Shown one piece after another: positions 44,020 to 53,218 of a stretch of DNA of 64,000 nt. Numbering within the stretch: position 1 is the stretch's first letter; each line of letters starts with the position of its first letter. Source of the DNA: Gp6-AA40 sp035649635 (GTDB lineage: Bacteria; Acidobacteriota; Vicinamibacteria; Vicinamibacterales; UBA2999); contig DASRJE010000015.1 in assembly GCA_035649635.1 (NCBI GenBank), forward strand, positions 1-64,000, given 5' to 3'. Position numbers and translations under genes: made by a program. The notes below the pieces were generated by a model, which made no database searches, was not told where the DNA came from, and saw only the letters and a program-made list of their open reading frames with translations.

Positions 44020-46551
44020 CTACTCGACTCGAAGTGCGACGATTGGGTTCACAGACGTCGCACGACGAGCGGGCAACACGCCAGCCGCGAGCGCGACGAC
44101 TACGACCACGAGAGCGGCGGCGCCAATGATGGCGGCGTCGTTTCCTTCCACGCCGAAGAGCATGGTCTGCGCGAGGCGGCCGAGGCCAAGAGCGAGCGCT
44201 GCTCCAACGGCACCTCCAACGAGTGTCATGCGTGCCATCTGGGCTAATACGAGCCAGCGCACGTCACGAGGCTGCGCGCCGAGCGCAATGCGAATCCCGA
44301 TCTCTCGCAGTCGCCGCGCCACGCCGTACGCGAGCACGGCGTAAAGCCCAATCGCTGCCAGCAGCGTGGCAACCAGAGCAAACGAAGATGACAGCGTGCC
44401 CAGTACCCGCTGAGGCGTCGTGTTGTCCCAGACCTGATCGTCCATCGTCCGCAGATTGACGATTGGCAGATTGGTATCGAGCCGTGCGACGAGCGAAGGG
44501 ATTGCCCCGAGCAGCGCGCCTGTGTCCGAAGTCGTTCTGACATAGAAGGTGAGTGGCCCGACGGCACCCTGACGACCAGGGGCATCAGGTTGCCGATACG
44601 CCATGACCAATTGCGGCGGTGGCGGTTCTTTGATCTCGCTGTACTTGGCGTCGCGGACGAATCCCACGATCTCGATGTCGAGCGGTCGGTTGCCGCCTGC
44701 CCCCATCGCCAGGCGCCTGCCAATCACGTTGGCGCCGAAGTTGAACTTGCGCCCGAATGCTTCGTTGACGACCGCGACGCGCGGCGCGTTTGCGGCGTCC
44801 GCGCGTGTGAATTCTCTGCCGGCCAGTAGCGGGATTCCCATGGTGCGGAAATAGTCGGTCCCCACCCGCGCGACCGACACATTCGTATCGGCATCGGGCC
44901 CTGCATCGAACCCCTCGACCGTGATGTTGTTGTTCCAGTTGCTGTTCGAAAGAAGCGGCACAGTCGAGTCCGTCACCGAGACGACGCCGGGCAGGCCCCG
45001 CAGCTGCTCCTCGACTTGATCGAAAAGCACGAGCGCTTGTGCCGTGGAGTAGCCATTGAGATACGGCGAGAGACGGAACGTGACGAGGCCATCGCGTCTG
45101 ATGCCCAGTTCGGTACGAGCGACATTGACGAGACTGACGATGAACAGTCCCGCCACGGCGAGAAGCGCCGTCGCAAGCGCGATCTGCGACGTTGCCAGCG
45201 ATGCACGGAAGCGATTTGCCGTGCGCGATCCAGCCGTGCGACCCGACTCTGCTTGCAGTCCGGCCCGGACTGACGAGCGGATTCCGTGAATCGCCGGGAA
45301 CAGCCCGAAGAGAACGCTTGTCCCGACACCAAGTGCCAGAGCAAAGAGGAACGCCGTCGGGCTCATCGTAAAGTCGAGAATCGCGACATCGTCGGCCGGC
45401 ATCGTCGCGAACAGGCCGCTCAACGTCATCCGCCCAACTGCCAGCGCAGCCACGGCTCCGGCGATGCCGAGGACGAGTGATTCGGCCAGGAGGAGGCGTA
45501 TCAACCTCACCGATGACGCACCCAGCGAAAGACGGACCGACATCTCCGTCGATCGATCGGCCACGCGGGCGAGCAGAAGATTGGCGACATTCGCGCAAGC
45601 GATGGCCAGAACGAACCCCGTGATCGCGAACATCAGGAGCAGGATGCTTTTGGTCTCATCGCGGTTCGAGTCGCGGCCATGCGATCCATCCTGCAGGACG
45701 ATGCGACGCTGCTGAAACTCCGCTCGATCGCGATCGCCCATTCCCCTTCGTAGCGCCGGAAACTCGACGTCCTTGATCAATGCGGCGAACGGCACGTTGA
45801 CGAGCGCTTCGGCCTGCTGGCGCGAAAGATCGGATCGGAGCCGCGCGAACACATAGAGCCAGTGATTGTTGCGTGCCGTCATGCCGTTCCACTGAGCGTC
45901 GCGAAACGCCCGTTCGGCCATCATGAGCGGCATGAACACCTGCGGACGATCCGTCGTCGTGTTCCCGGAGAAACCAGCCGGTCCAACACCGACGATCGTC
46001 ATCGGCTCGCCGTTGACGACGAGAGTGCCACCGAGTACGGAGAGGTCGGCTCCGAAGCGCGTGCTCCAGTAGCTATGGCTCAGCACGACCACGGGATGTG
46101 CGCCTTGCACGCGATCGTCGTCTGGTCCGAGCAGGCGGCCGAGTGCCGGGCGGATACCAAGGGCGGGGAAGTAGTTGCCGGACACGAGCACGCCTTCGGC
46201 GTCGGAGGTCTGCCCGCGGTACGCGAGGTTGGCGCGGAAGTCGCGATGCGCCGCCGTCTGCACGGCATCGCCGTCGAGTCGCTCGAGATCACGAAACAGC
46301 GGATAGCTGAAAATCGCGTCCAGGCGGCCGCCGTCACCAGTCGATTGCGATCCCGGTCGCGGGCCGGGGGACGTGACATTCACGATCGCGTGTGCGGCTG
46401 GAACAGGAAGACGTCGAAGGAGGAGGCGATCGAACACCGAGAACATCGCGGTGTTGACGCCGATGCCGAGCGCCAGCGACAACACGGCGACCGTTGTCAC
46501 CAGCGGCCTGCCGCTGAGCGATCGGAGGGCGTAGCGAAGGTCCTGCAGCAT
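44020..46551 (-). CDS. ADOP family ABC permease, subtype Z
   Basis: The longest frame reaches 46656, but ATG 46551 clears the upstream gene by 7 bp, has TAGGA nearby and gives the normal opening MLQDLRYALRSLSGRPLV, so I use it (843 residues). TM1 is LALGIGVNTAMFSVFDRLLL; the SPGPRPGSQSTGDGG loop and AAHRDFRANLAYRGQT segment mirror the neighbour at 41477. TM2 starts near 304, the coupling motif is EMSVRLSLGASSVRLI, and the tail is NPIVALRVE with Asn as in its sibling. The loop DAPGRQGAVGPLTFYV in the second core is an insertion relative to the sibling. Confidence 0.94.
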   Translation of the reverse strand: MLQDLRYALRSLSGRPLVTTVAVLSLALGIGVNTAMFSVFDRLLLRRLPVPAAHAIVNVTSPGPRPGSQSTGDGGRLDAIFSYPLFRDLERLDGDAVQTAAHRDFRANLAYRGQTSDAEGVLVSGNYFPALGIRPALGRLLGPDDDRVQGAHPVVVLSHSYWSTRFGADLSVLGGTLVVNGEPMTIVGVGPAGFSGNTTTDRPQVFMPLMMAERAFRDAQWNGMTARNNHWLYVFARLRSDLSRQQAEALVNVPFAALIKDVEFPALRRGMGDRDRAEFQQRRIVLQDGSHGRDSNRDETKSILLLMFAITGFVLAIACANVANLLLARVADRSTEMSVRLSLGASSVRLIRLLLAESLVLGIAGAVAALAVGRMTLSGLFATMPADDVAILDFTMSPTAFLFALALGVGTSVLFGLFPAIHGIRSSVRAGLQAESGRTAGSRTANRFRASLATSQIALATALLAVAGLFIVSLVNVARTELGIRRDGLVTFRLSPYLNGYSTAQALVLFDQVEEQLRGLPGVVSVTDSTVPLLSNSNWNNNITVEGFDAGPDADTNVSVARVGTDYFRTMGIPLLAGREFTRADAANAPRVAVVNEAFGRKFNFGANVIGRRLAMGAGGNRPLDIEIVGFVRDAKYSEIKEPPPPQLVMAYRQPDAPGRQGAVGPLTFYVRTTSDTGALLGAIPSLVARLDTNLPIVNLRTMDDQVWDNTTPQRVLGTLSSSFALVATLLAAIGLYAVLAYGVARRLREIGIRIALGAQPRDVRWLVLAQMARMTLVGGAVGAALALGLGRLAQTMLFGVEGNDAAIIGAAALVVVVVALAAGVLPARRATSVNPIVALRVE

Positions 46552-46558
46552 CACGGTC

Positions 46559-49024
46559 CTATTCGGAACGAAGCGCTTGAACTGGATCGACGGACGCGGC
46601 GCGCCGAGCGGGGACGAGGCTGGCGATGAGAGCAACGGCGCCGAGCAGAAACGCACTCCCCAGGAATGAAACCGGATCGAGCACTGAAATACCGAAGATG
46701 AATCCGGTCAGCAACTGCGCCACCCCGGCCGACATCGCCAGGCCAACTATAGCGCCGGTGCCGGTCAACGAGATCGCGTGACGCACCACCATCCCGAGCA
46801 CCTGCCAACGTTGCGCGCCGAGCGCGACTCGAATCCCGATTTCACGTCGTCGCTGCGCGACGCCGTGCGCTGTAATGCCGTAAATTCCGATCATCGCGAG
46901 CAAGACGGTGATGAGCCCGACGGCCGCTGCCAGCCAGGCAGCGAGGCGTTGCGGCAGCAGTCCAAATGCCGTCAGCTCAGAGAGCATGCCGGCCCGCAAG
47001 ATTGGCAGGCTGCCATCCATCTGCTGGATGGTCTCGCGCATGGCTGCAAGAACATTCGGACCGGTCGTGCGCACGAGGATCCAGACCTGCGAATCGTACA
47101 TCTGTGCGGCTGGAACGTACGCGAACGGTCGCGGCTCTTCTCCGAGTGAGCGGTACTTACTGTCGCGCGCCACACCGACGACCTCCAGCGTCCGGCTACG
47201 CCCCGGCGGTGGACCGGACTGGTGCACGACCGTCCAGCCAATCGGGTTTTGTCCCTGGAACAGACGCGAGGCCAACGTCTGGTTGATGATGACGACTTCC
47301 GTCGAGCCCGTTCGATCGCTATCCATGAACGCGCGACCCTGCACGATCTCGATACCAAGTGTCTCGAAATAGCGGGGGCTGACGACGTTCCAATCCGGGA
47401 AGACCGCCGTCCGGACGTCGAACTGCTCGGTCGGCAGTCGAAGCGGACCAAAGCCGACGCCGGCGAGTGTCATCGGCACGATGAGACTTCGCGCGGCCGA
47501 CACGACTCCGGGAAGCTGTTCGATCCGCCGCAGCGCAGCGTCCGCGAAAAGCGCTCCACGCGTGTCGTCATAACCGGCCAGCCGCAGATTGAAATTCAGT
47601 GCCGCGACGTCGCTTGTGACAAAGCCGGGATCGATGACGGCGGCCTTCATCAAGGAGCGCCCAAGCAGGAGAGCCGCGACGATGAGCAGGACGGACATGG
47701 CCATCTGCGCGACAACGAATGCCCCGCGCAGCCGGAGCCGCCTCGTACCGGCGGTCAGTGGATGCGTCTTGAGGGCTGAAACGAAGTCGGTCCTTGCTGT
47801 CTCGATGGCTGGGAGCAGGCCACTGACCAGACCTGCTCCAACAGAGAGAAGAATCGAGAACGATACGACGCGCCAATCGAGCCGAAACTCGACGCTGACC
47901 GGAAGCGGAAGCGTTGGAACGATATCGCGCATCGACTGGATGAGCGCGAGCGAGAGTCCGATTCCGACAAGCGCTCCAGCCGACGACAGGAGCACGCTCT
48001 CGGTGATCAACAGGCGCACGATGCGGTCGCGGCTCGCGCCCAGCGCCAGGCGCAGCGACATCTCGCGGGAACGCGCGACGCCCCGTGCCAACAGCAGACC
48101 GCCTATGTTTGTGCACGCGACCAGCAGCACGAGGAACACCAGCGCGAAGAGCAGCGTCATGAACAGGGTTGCGGGGGTCCGGCCAGGTGACGGCACCGGC
48201 CGAGAGGGTTCGGCACCGATGCTGCGGCCGCGATTGTCGTCGGGGTACTCGCGCTCCAGGTCGCGCGAGATGCGGGCCACTTCGTCGCGTGCTTGAGCCA
48301 GCGAGACATCTGGCTTCAGTCTGCCAATGGCCACTATCCAGACAGCCACGCGCGACGTGAGCGCGTCGGCCACGGTTCGCGACGTGTCGGTCAGCCGCGC
48401 CTGCATCGCGATCGGCATCCAGAATTCCGAGAGCGTCACGTTGGTACCGCGAAAGCCCTGAGCCGCAACGCCGACGACGGTGAAAGGTATGCCGTTGACG
48501 CGAAGGATTCGGCCGACGACATCGGCATCGCGAGTGAAGCGACGTTCCCACAGTTGAAACGAGAGCACCAGAACAGCATTAGGGCTGTCCGTACGATCGT
48601 CACCAGAGGTGAGCGGGCGACCGAGTGCCATCGGGACTCCGACCACGTCGAAGTAATTCCCGGATACGATCGTGCCGTACGCCTGTTGAGAACCGCGTTC
48701 GTCGGCCAGGCCGAAAGCAACCGCCGTGGGACGGTAGGCCGCAACACCCTCGAAGACGGTATTCCGCTCGCGCAGATCGACGAAGTTGGGGTACGACATC
48801 GTGTCGATCGGCCGGCCATTCTGTGTCCGGCCAAGGTCGACGAGCCTGTCGGGACGGGAGATGCCGGGCAGGGCTCTCATGAGGAGCGCGTCCGACGCGC
48901 TGAAGATCGCGGCATTCCCGGCGATGCCGATCGCAAGAGACAAGACGGCCGTCGCCGTGAACAACGGACTACGACGGAGCAGCCGAGTGGCGTACTGGAT
49001 GTCGTTCCACATAGTCTCCGCCAT
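46559..49024 (-). CDS. ADOP family ABC permease
   Basis: The 821-residue protein begins MAETMWNDIQYATRLLRRSP, with TM1 LAIGIAGNAAIFSASDALLM. TM2 begins near 285 (LFMTLLFALVFLVLLVACTN), the coupling motif is EMSLRLALGASRDRIV, and TM6-TM8 include REIGIRVALGAQRWQVL. The tail is DPVQALRSE. The first core ends FRGTNVTLSEFWMPIAMQA rather than a PDVW(I/L)P motif. A GTAGAGGCGGGTCT hairpin starts directly at the base before its ATG, so that repeat is part of the leader. The next permease begins 7 bp after its stop. Confidence 0.95.
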   Translation of the reverse strand: MAETMWNDIQYATRLLRRSPLFTATAVLSLAIGIAGNAAIFSASDALLMRALPGISRPDRLVDLGRTQNGRPIDTMSYPNFVDLRERNTVFEGVAAYRPTAVAFGLADERGSQQAYGTIVSGNYFDVVGVPMALGRPLTSGDDRTDSPNAVLVLSFQLWERRFTRDADVVGRILRVNGIPFTVVGVAAQGFRGTNVTLSEFWMPIAMQARLTDTSRTVADALTSRVAVWIVAIGRLKPDVSLAQARDEVARISRDLEREYPDDNRGRSIGAEPSRPVPSPGRTPATLFMTLLFALVFLVLLVACTNIGGLLLARGVARSREMSLRLALGASRDRIVRLLITESVLLSSAGALVGIGLSLALIQSMRDIVPTLPLPVSVEFRLDWRVVSFSILLSVGAGLVSGLLPAIETARTDFVSALKTHPLTAGTRRLRLRGAFVVAQMAMSVLLIVAALLLGRSLMKAAVIDPGFVTSDVAALNFNLRLAGYDDTRGALFADAALRRIEQLPGVVSAARSLIVPMTLAGVGFGPLRLPTEQFDVRTAVFPDWNVVSPRYFETLGIEIVQGRAFMDSDRTGSTEVVIINQTLASRLFQGQNPIGWTVVHQSGPPPGRSRTLEVVGVARDSKYRSLGEEPRPFAYVPAAQMYDSQVWILVRTTGPNVLAAMRETIQQMDGSLPILRAGMLSELTAFGLLPQRLAAWLAAAVGLITVLLAMIGIYGITAHGVAQRRREIGIRVALGAQRWQVLGMVVRHAISLTGTGAIVGLAMSAGVAQLLTGFIFGISVLDPVSFLGSAFLLGAVALIASLVPARRAASVDPVQALRSE

Positions 49025-49025
49025 G

Positions 49026-49092
49026 TAGAGGCGGGTCTTCAGACCCGCCTCTATTGAAGACGGCCTCGTGACGGCGCGTCTGAAGACGCGCC
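49026..49092. repeat. Two perfect hairpins, GTAG(A/C)GGCGSGTCT family
   Basis: TAGAGGCGGGTCT (49026-49038) and AGACCCGCCTCTA (49041-49053) give a 13-bp stem. GGCGCGTCT (49073-49081) and AGACGCGCC (49084-49092) give a 9-bp stem. On the minus strand the propeller stop TAG belongs to the GTAGCGG that opens the second hairpin. The pair fills the 69-bp spacer between the propeller gene and the next permease. Confidence 0.8.
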
Positions 49093-49093
49093 G

Positions 49094-50377
49094 CTACGTA
49101 CCGCTGAGATCGAATGCCGCCATCGTCTTGCGATCGCGCACGTAGAGTGACGTGCCCACGAGCGTAGGTGGTGTCCACGCGAGATTGGTGAGCACGTTCG
49201 CGCGGGCGAGCACCTTGAGGCCCTGGGGCGAGACCGTTGCGAGCCCGAGAGTGCCGTCCTCGTCGAGCACGACCAGTTTGCCGTCGGCCAGGAGGAGTTG
49301 CGCGCGCGAGAAGCTGCGATCCTGCCAGGCAATCGTGCCCGTCTTCATGTCGACCGCGGAAATGACGGCGGGCCCGAAATCGCCGCTCGATCCATACGCG
49401 TAGTCGCCGATTCTGATCACGGTGCCGATATGGACGCGCATCCGCCGACTTGCCCATTTCTCGACGACGGCCGTCTTGCCGCCTTTCTGACGGAGCTCGA
49501 GGGCGCGGCTGCCGGTGCCATACGCTGACGAGACGAAAAGCAGATGATCGGCAGCCGACCAGACTGGTGTGCTGATGTTCAGGCCCCAGTCGGTCTTGTG
49601 CGGGTGCGTCCAGAGTACTTGGCCGCTGGCGGGGTTCATGCCCGTGATGATGTCGCCGCCGAACACGACGAGCTGCGTCTGCCCATCGACATCGATCAGG
49701 ATCGGTGATGCCGGGGCCCACACGAAGTAACCGCCCTTCCACGCCAGCTTTCCTGTTTGTGCGTCGAAGGCCGCAACCGCCTGGTCGGGGCCTCCCATCG
49801 TCACGATCACCAGGCCGTTGTGAAAGATCGGGCTGCACGTGTAGCCACGTCCCGTGGGGATGGCGCGGTACTCAGTCACCATGTCATGCGACCAGATTCG
49901 CTTGCCGCTCGCTTTGTCGAGCGCGAACAACTCGCTGCGAGAGCTCGTCGCGTAGATACGATTACCGACGATGAGCGGCGTGGAGTGCGGACCCGGCCCC
50001 TGGCTGAAATCGATGCCGGCAGTCGACGCGGGATACTTGAACTCCCACACTGTTTTGCCGCTGGCGGCATCGAAGGCGGCGACGACTTCTTCTTGCGTCG
50101 TTCCCTCTGGTGAGCGGTTGATCAGGCGGTACATCGTGTAGAGGCGACCGTTCTCGGCCACGATCGATGAGTGCCCCTCGCCGAGCATGCGGCTCCACAG
50201 TTTCTTCGGCCCTGCGGCCGGCCAGGTCGACGCCAATCCCTTCGAATCAGAGACGAAATTGCGCGTCGGGCCACCCCACTGCAGCCAGTTTGCAGCCGAT
50301 TGACCGCGCAGCGTGACTGCGGTCGACAGGAGCGCGAGCCCGCTGATTGCTGTGAGTGTGAGCAGCCGGAGTCTCAC
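49094..50377 (-). CDS. Secreted PQQ-binding-like beta-propeller protein
   Basis: The 427-residue protein has a signal peptide (about 1-26) and repeated PQQ/YVTN-type blades: WLQWGGPTRNFVSDSKGLAS, VAAFDAASGKTVWEFKYP, ELFALDKASGKRIWSHDM, AVAAFDAQTGKLAWKGGY, NPASGQVLWTHPHKTDWGLN, SAVDMKTGTIAWQDRSF. The W(Q/G)GGP opening and the A.(D/N)..(S/T)GK..W blade motif are diagnostic. Catalytic PQQ-dehydrogenase residues are not evident, so a scaffold or BamB-like outer-membrane role is more likely than dehydrogenation. The start GTG overlaps the lipoprotein stop by 4 bp (GTGA), and both lie between permeases on the same strand. Confidence 0.9.
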   Translation of the reverse strand: MRLRLLTLTAISGLALLSTAVTLRGQSAANWLQWGGPTRNFVSDSKGLASTWPAAGPKKLWSRMLGEGHSSIVAENGRLYTMYRLINRSPEGTTQEEVVAAFDAASGKTVWEFKYPASTAGIDFSQGPGPHSTPLIVGNRIYATSSRSELFALDKASGKRIWSHDMVTEYRAIPTGRGYTCSPIFHNGLVIVTMGGPDQAVAAFDAQTGKLAWKGGYFVWAPASPILIDVDGQTQLVVFGGDIITGMNPASGQVLWTHPHKTDWGLNISTPVWSAADHLLFVSSAYGTGSRALELRQKGGKTAVVEKWASRRMRVHIGTVIRIGDYAYGSSGDFGPAVISAVDMKTGTIAWQDRSFSRAQLLLADGKLVVLDEDGTLGLATVSPQGLKVLARANVLTNLAWTPPTLVGTSLYVRDRKTMAAFDLSGT

Positions 50378-50717
50378 CTCGCGGTCTCCGCGGCCGGCGC
50401 ACGACGGAAGGTTAGCGGCAGAACAGTCGCGCCTTGAATGAAGGTGCCCACCATCTCAGTGCCTTTGGCGTTGAGCCGCCCGGAGTACGAGCCGCCGACC
50501 GCCCTGAGATCGAGCGTGACGTTCGGGGCGTTCTGCGTAATCGATGCGACCGGAATTTCGAGCCCGTCTCCCGGGTTGAACACCCGGCCCGTCGATGTCC
50601 CGTCAGGTTGATTCTCGAGCGTCAGGATGATCACCAGAGGTAAGCCCTTGAGGTTCTGCGGCGGCGTGTCGCAGCCGAAAAGAGGAGAAGAGTCGCGATG
50701 AGGATCTGAAGTCTCAT
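50374..50717 (-). CDS. Small lipoprotein, apparently frameshifted in its signal peptide
   Basis: ATG 50717 starts a good hydrophobic signal (MRLQILIATLLLF) that runs out of frame. The -1/+1-related frame supplies FGCDTPPQNLKGLPLVIILT, with a lipobox Cys, and then the body, ending at TGA 50374-50376. One extra base in the A4 run (plus strand 50678-50681) would join them into a lipoprotein of about 114 residues. Without it, only an 86-residue frame from GTG 50634 remains. The body (VASITQNAPNVTLDLRAVGG, YSGRLNAKGTEMVGTF, LPLTFRR) resembles, from memory, a beta domain found at the N-terminus of some serine/alpha-beta hydrolases. It starts 4 nt after the upstream permease stop. Confidence 0.7.
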
Positions 50718-50721
50718 AAGC

Positions 50722-53193
50722 TCAGTCTTGCTTCAGCGCAATCAGTGGGTCGATGCGCGCCGCACGTCGTGCCGGAATGAAGGCGGCGGCCAGCGTTACC
50801 GCGAGCAGCGCCGGTACTACGAACAGGAACAGTCCGGGGTTCACGCCGCTGCTGACTGGAAACGCGACACGCAACAGATTGTTCATCGCGGCAGCGGCCG
50901 CCAGGCCGAGCGCAATGCCTGCGGCCGACAGGACAATGCCGTGACGCAAGACCATGCGCAGGACATTGCCGGGACGAGCCCCAACAGCCATTCGGATGCC
51001 GATCTCGCGAGTTCTCTGGCTCACCGCATGCGCCACGAGCGCGTACAGCCCAACGAGTGCCAGAAGAAGTCCCATGAGCCCCATGCCAGCCACGGAGCCC
51101 ACGATCACGTTGGATGTTGTGATCGCACGGGCACGATAGAAGCTCTCCATTGTTCGGACGCCGAACACGGGGACGTTGGCATCGATATCTCGGACGACGT
51201 CACGGATCGGGGCCGCCATGGCCGCCGCACCACCTTGCGTATGCACGAGCATCGTAGTGCGTGGGGTCGGTGCCGGGTGCTGCAGCCGGTGAAGGTAGAT
51301 GTACTCAGTGGGGCCTTCGGCAACCCAGTTGTAATGAACGGTCGCGGCGATGCCGACGATTTCGACGGAAACCTCGTCGCGTTCCTTGACCCGCATTCGC
51401 TTCCCGATGGCACTCTGGCCGGGCCAGTAGCGGTTTGCGAAGGTGGTGTTCACGATGGCCACATGTGGCGTGTCAGCCGTATCGGTCGATTCGAACGCGC
51501 GCCCGGCGACGATCGGGAGGTTCATCGTGACGAAAAACCCCTCGTCCACGCGCGCGCCTTGCACGGTGATGCTGTCACTGCCCGCCGGGAACTGATATCC
51601 CTCAGGCGCGACTGTAATGATGTCTCGCGTGTCCGTGCCCATCGGGATGTCGGACGTCAACGCGACCGACGAGACGCCGGGGAGCGCACGCGTCTTCTCG
51701 GTGAGGTCACGGAAGAATTGACGCGACTGAACTTCGTTGTATCGCGCCAGCGCCGGGTCGAAGTTCACCATCAGCAATTGCTCGGTGCGATAACCGGGCC
51801 CGTTCGCCGCCGTCAGCAGTGTGCCTCGATAAAGCCACACCGAAACCGTGACGAGCACGAGTGATAGCGCCACCTGCCCACAGACGAGACCGTGTCGGGT
51901 CCAGAGCGGCGAGCGGCGGGGCATCGATCCCGACGTGTCGCGCAGCGTCGCAGCCAGGTCGGTTCGCGTGGCACGCCACGCGGGCAGCAGGCTCGAGAGC
52001 AGCGCGCTGGCGATCGCCACCGTCAATGCAACGCCGAGCACCCGGCGATCGAGTTGGAACGTGAGTGCCGCCGGCAAGTCGGTCGGGATATCGATCTGGC
52101 GGAAGAGCACGATGCCGCAATAGGCCAACCCGAGGCCGACGACACCGCCGCCGATCGAAAGCAGCAGGCTCTCCGTCAGCAGTTGACGAATGACCCGCGA
52201 TCGTCCCGCGCCGATTGCGAGGCGGAGTGCCAGCTCGCGCGCACGCGCCGGCGCACGGCTGGCCAGCAGGCCGGCGACGTTGAAGCAGGCGACGAGCAGC
52301 ACCGCGAACGACAGCGTCATCAGCACCGTGACGAGCAGCGTGTCGGTGCTGTCCGTGGTTCGCGATTGCAGTTCGGTCTGCGCGGTGAATCCAAGACCTC
52401 GATTGCTGCCCGGGTACTGCTTCTCCAGTGCAGCAGCAACAGCGGCAACCTCCTGACGCGCCTGGGTCAGCGTGGTGCCGGCCTTCAGGCGCCCCTTCAC
52501 ACGCAGCCACCTCACGTCTCGACGCTCGAGCGCATCAGCGGGTGCGCTCAGGTTGAGAGCAGGGGCCATCGCCAGGGGGACGTAGAATCCCGGCCGGATG
52601 TACGAGTCGAGTCCCGTAAAGCCTTCTGGCGCGACGCCGATGACGGTAAAGTCGATGCCCGACAAGCGCACTCGTCGATCGACAACGTTCGGGTCGGCGC
52701 CGAACTGATCCGTCCAGGTGTCGTAGGCGAGCACAACGACCGGATTCCTTCCAACCACGTCGTTCTCGTCGCCGCGGAACCAGCGTCCAAGCAGAGGCGA
52801 GACCCCACCGGCTTCCAGGAGGCTCTCGGTCGCTGCGACCCCGACTCTTCTCTGAGCGATCTCAGTCTTCGTGGTTGCGAAGGCTACGGCCACCAGTTGA
52901 TAGGCGGCCAGCCGATCGAAGCTTCGCGCGCCATCGCGCACGTCGACGTAATCGCGGTAAGACATCGCCGGGTTACGAAGCCCCTGGACGGGGGGCACCG
53001 CGGCCACTGTGATCACCTCGCCCGGACGAGGCACCGGGAGGGGACGCAGGACGAGGGCATCGGCCATGCTGAACATGGCGGCGTTCGTTCCGACGCCGAT
53101 CGCGATCGAGACGATCGCGACGCAGGTGAAGCCCGGGTTTTTCAGCAAAGTCCGGGCGCTGTGCTTGAAATCCTGACTCAGTCCTTGAACCAT
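50722..53193 (-). CDS. ADOP family ABC permease, subtype Y
   Basis: The 823-residue protein begins MVQGLSQDFKHSARTLLKNP, with TM1 VSIAIGVGTNAAMFSMADAL. TM2 begins near 284 (LVTVLMTLSFAVLLVACFNV), the coupling motif is ELALRLAIGAGRSRVI, and the second core contains VAPEGYQFPAGSDSITVQGA and VHYNWVAEGPTEYIYLHRLQ. These match the 35677 permease position by position, marking a paralogous pair. TM6-TM8 include REIGIRMAVGARPGNVL; the tail is DPLIALKQD. It heads a tight permease-lipoprotein-propeller cluster. The spacer upstream (188 bp) carries a TCCGGCT hairpin. Confidence 0.95.
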   Translation of the reverse strand: MVQGLSQDFKHSARTLLKNPGFTCVAIVSIAIGVGTNAAMFSMADALVLRPLPVPRPGEVITVAAVPPVQGLRNPAMSYRDYVDVRDGARSFDRLAAYQLVAVAFATTKTEIAQRRVGVAATESLLEAGGVSPLLGRWFRGDENDVVGRNPVVVLAYDTWTDQFGADPNVVDRRVRLSGIDFTVIGVAPEGFTGLDSYIRPGFYVPLAMAPALNLSAPADALERRDVRWLRVKGRLKAGTTLTQARQEVAAVAAALEKQYPGSNRGLGFTAQTELQSRTTDSTDTLLVTVLMTLSFAVLLVACFNVAGLLASRAPARARELALRLAIGAGRSRVIRQLLTESLLLSIGGGVVGLGLAYCGIVLFRQIDIPTDLPAALTFQLDRRVLGVALTVAIASALLSSLLPAWRATRTDLAATLRDTSGSMPRRSPLWTRHGLVCGQVALSLVLVTVSVWLYRGTLLTAANGPGYRTEQLLMVNFDPALARYNEVQSRQFFRDLTEKTRALPGVSSVALTSDIPMGTDTRDIITVAPEGYQFPAGSDSITVQGARVDEGFFVTMNLPIVAGRAFESTDTADTPHVAIVNTTFANRYWPGQSAIGKRMRVKERDEVSVEIVGIAATVHYNWVAEGPTEYIYLHRLQHPAPTPRTTMLVHTQGGAAAMAAPIRDVVRDIDANVPVFGVRTMESFYRARAITTSNVIVGSVAGMGLMGLLLALVGLYALVAHAVSQRTREIGIRMAVGARPGNVLRMVLRHGIVLSAAGIALGLAAAAAMNNLLRVAFPVSSGVNPGLFLFVVPALLAVTLAAAFIPARRAARIDPLIALKQD

Positions 53194-53218
53194 GATGGCG
53201 CGTGTCTCCGGGCGTAGT

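Noticed and set aside
46552..46656. N-terminal extension of the 44020 permease to 46656.
   Set aside because: It overlaps the upstream permease by about 98 bp and adds residues unlike any ADOP start. ATG 46551 gives the family-typical opening.
51892..53217. Plus-strand open frame of about 441 codons opposite a permease.
   Set aside because: It is entirely antisense to a well-supported ADOP gene, with low-complexity Arg/Gln/Glu/His content and no domain.
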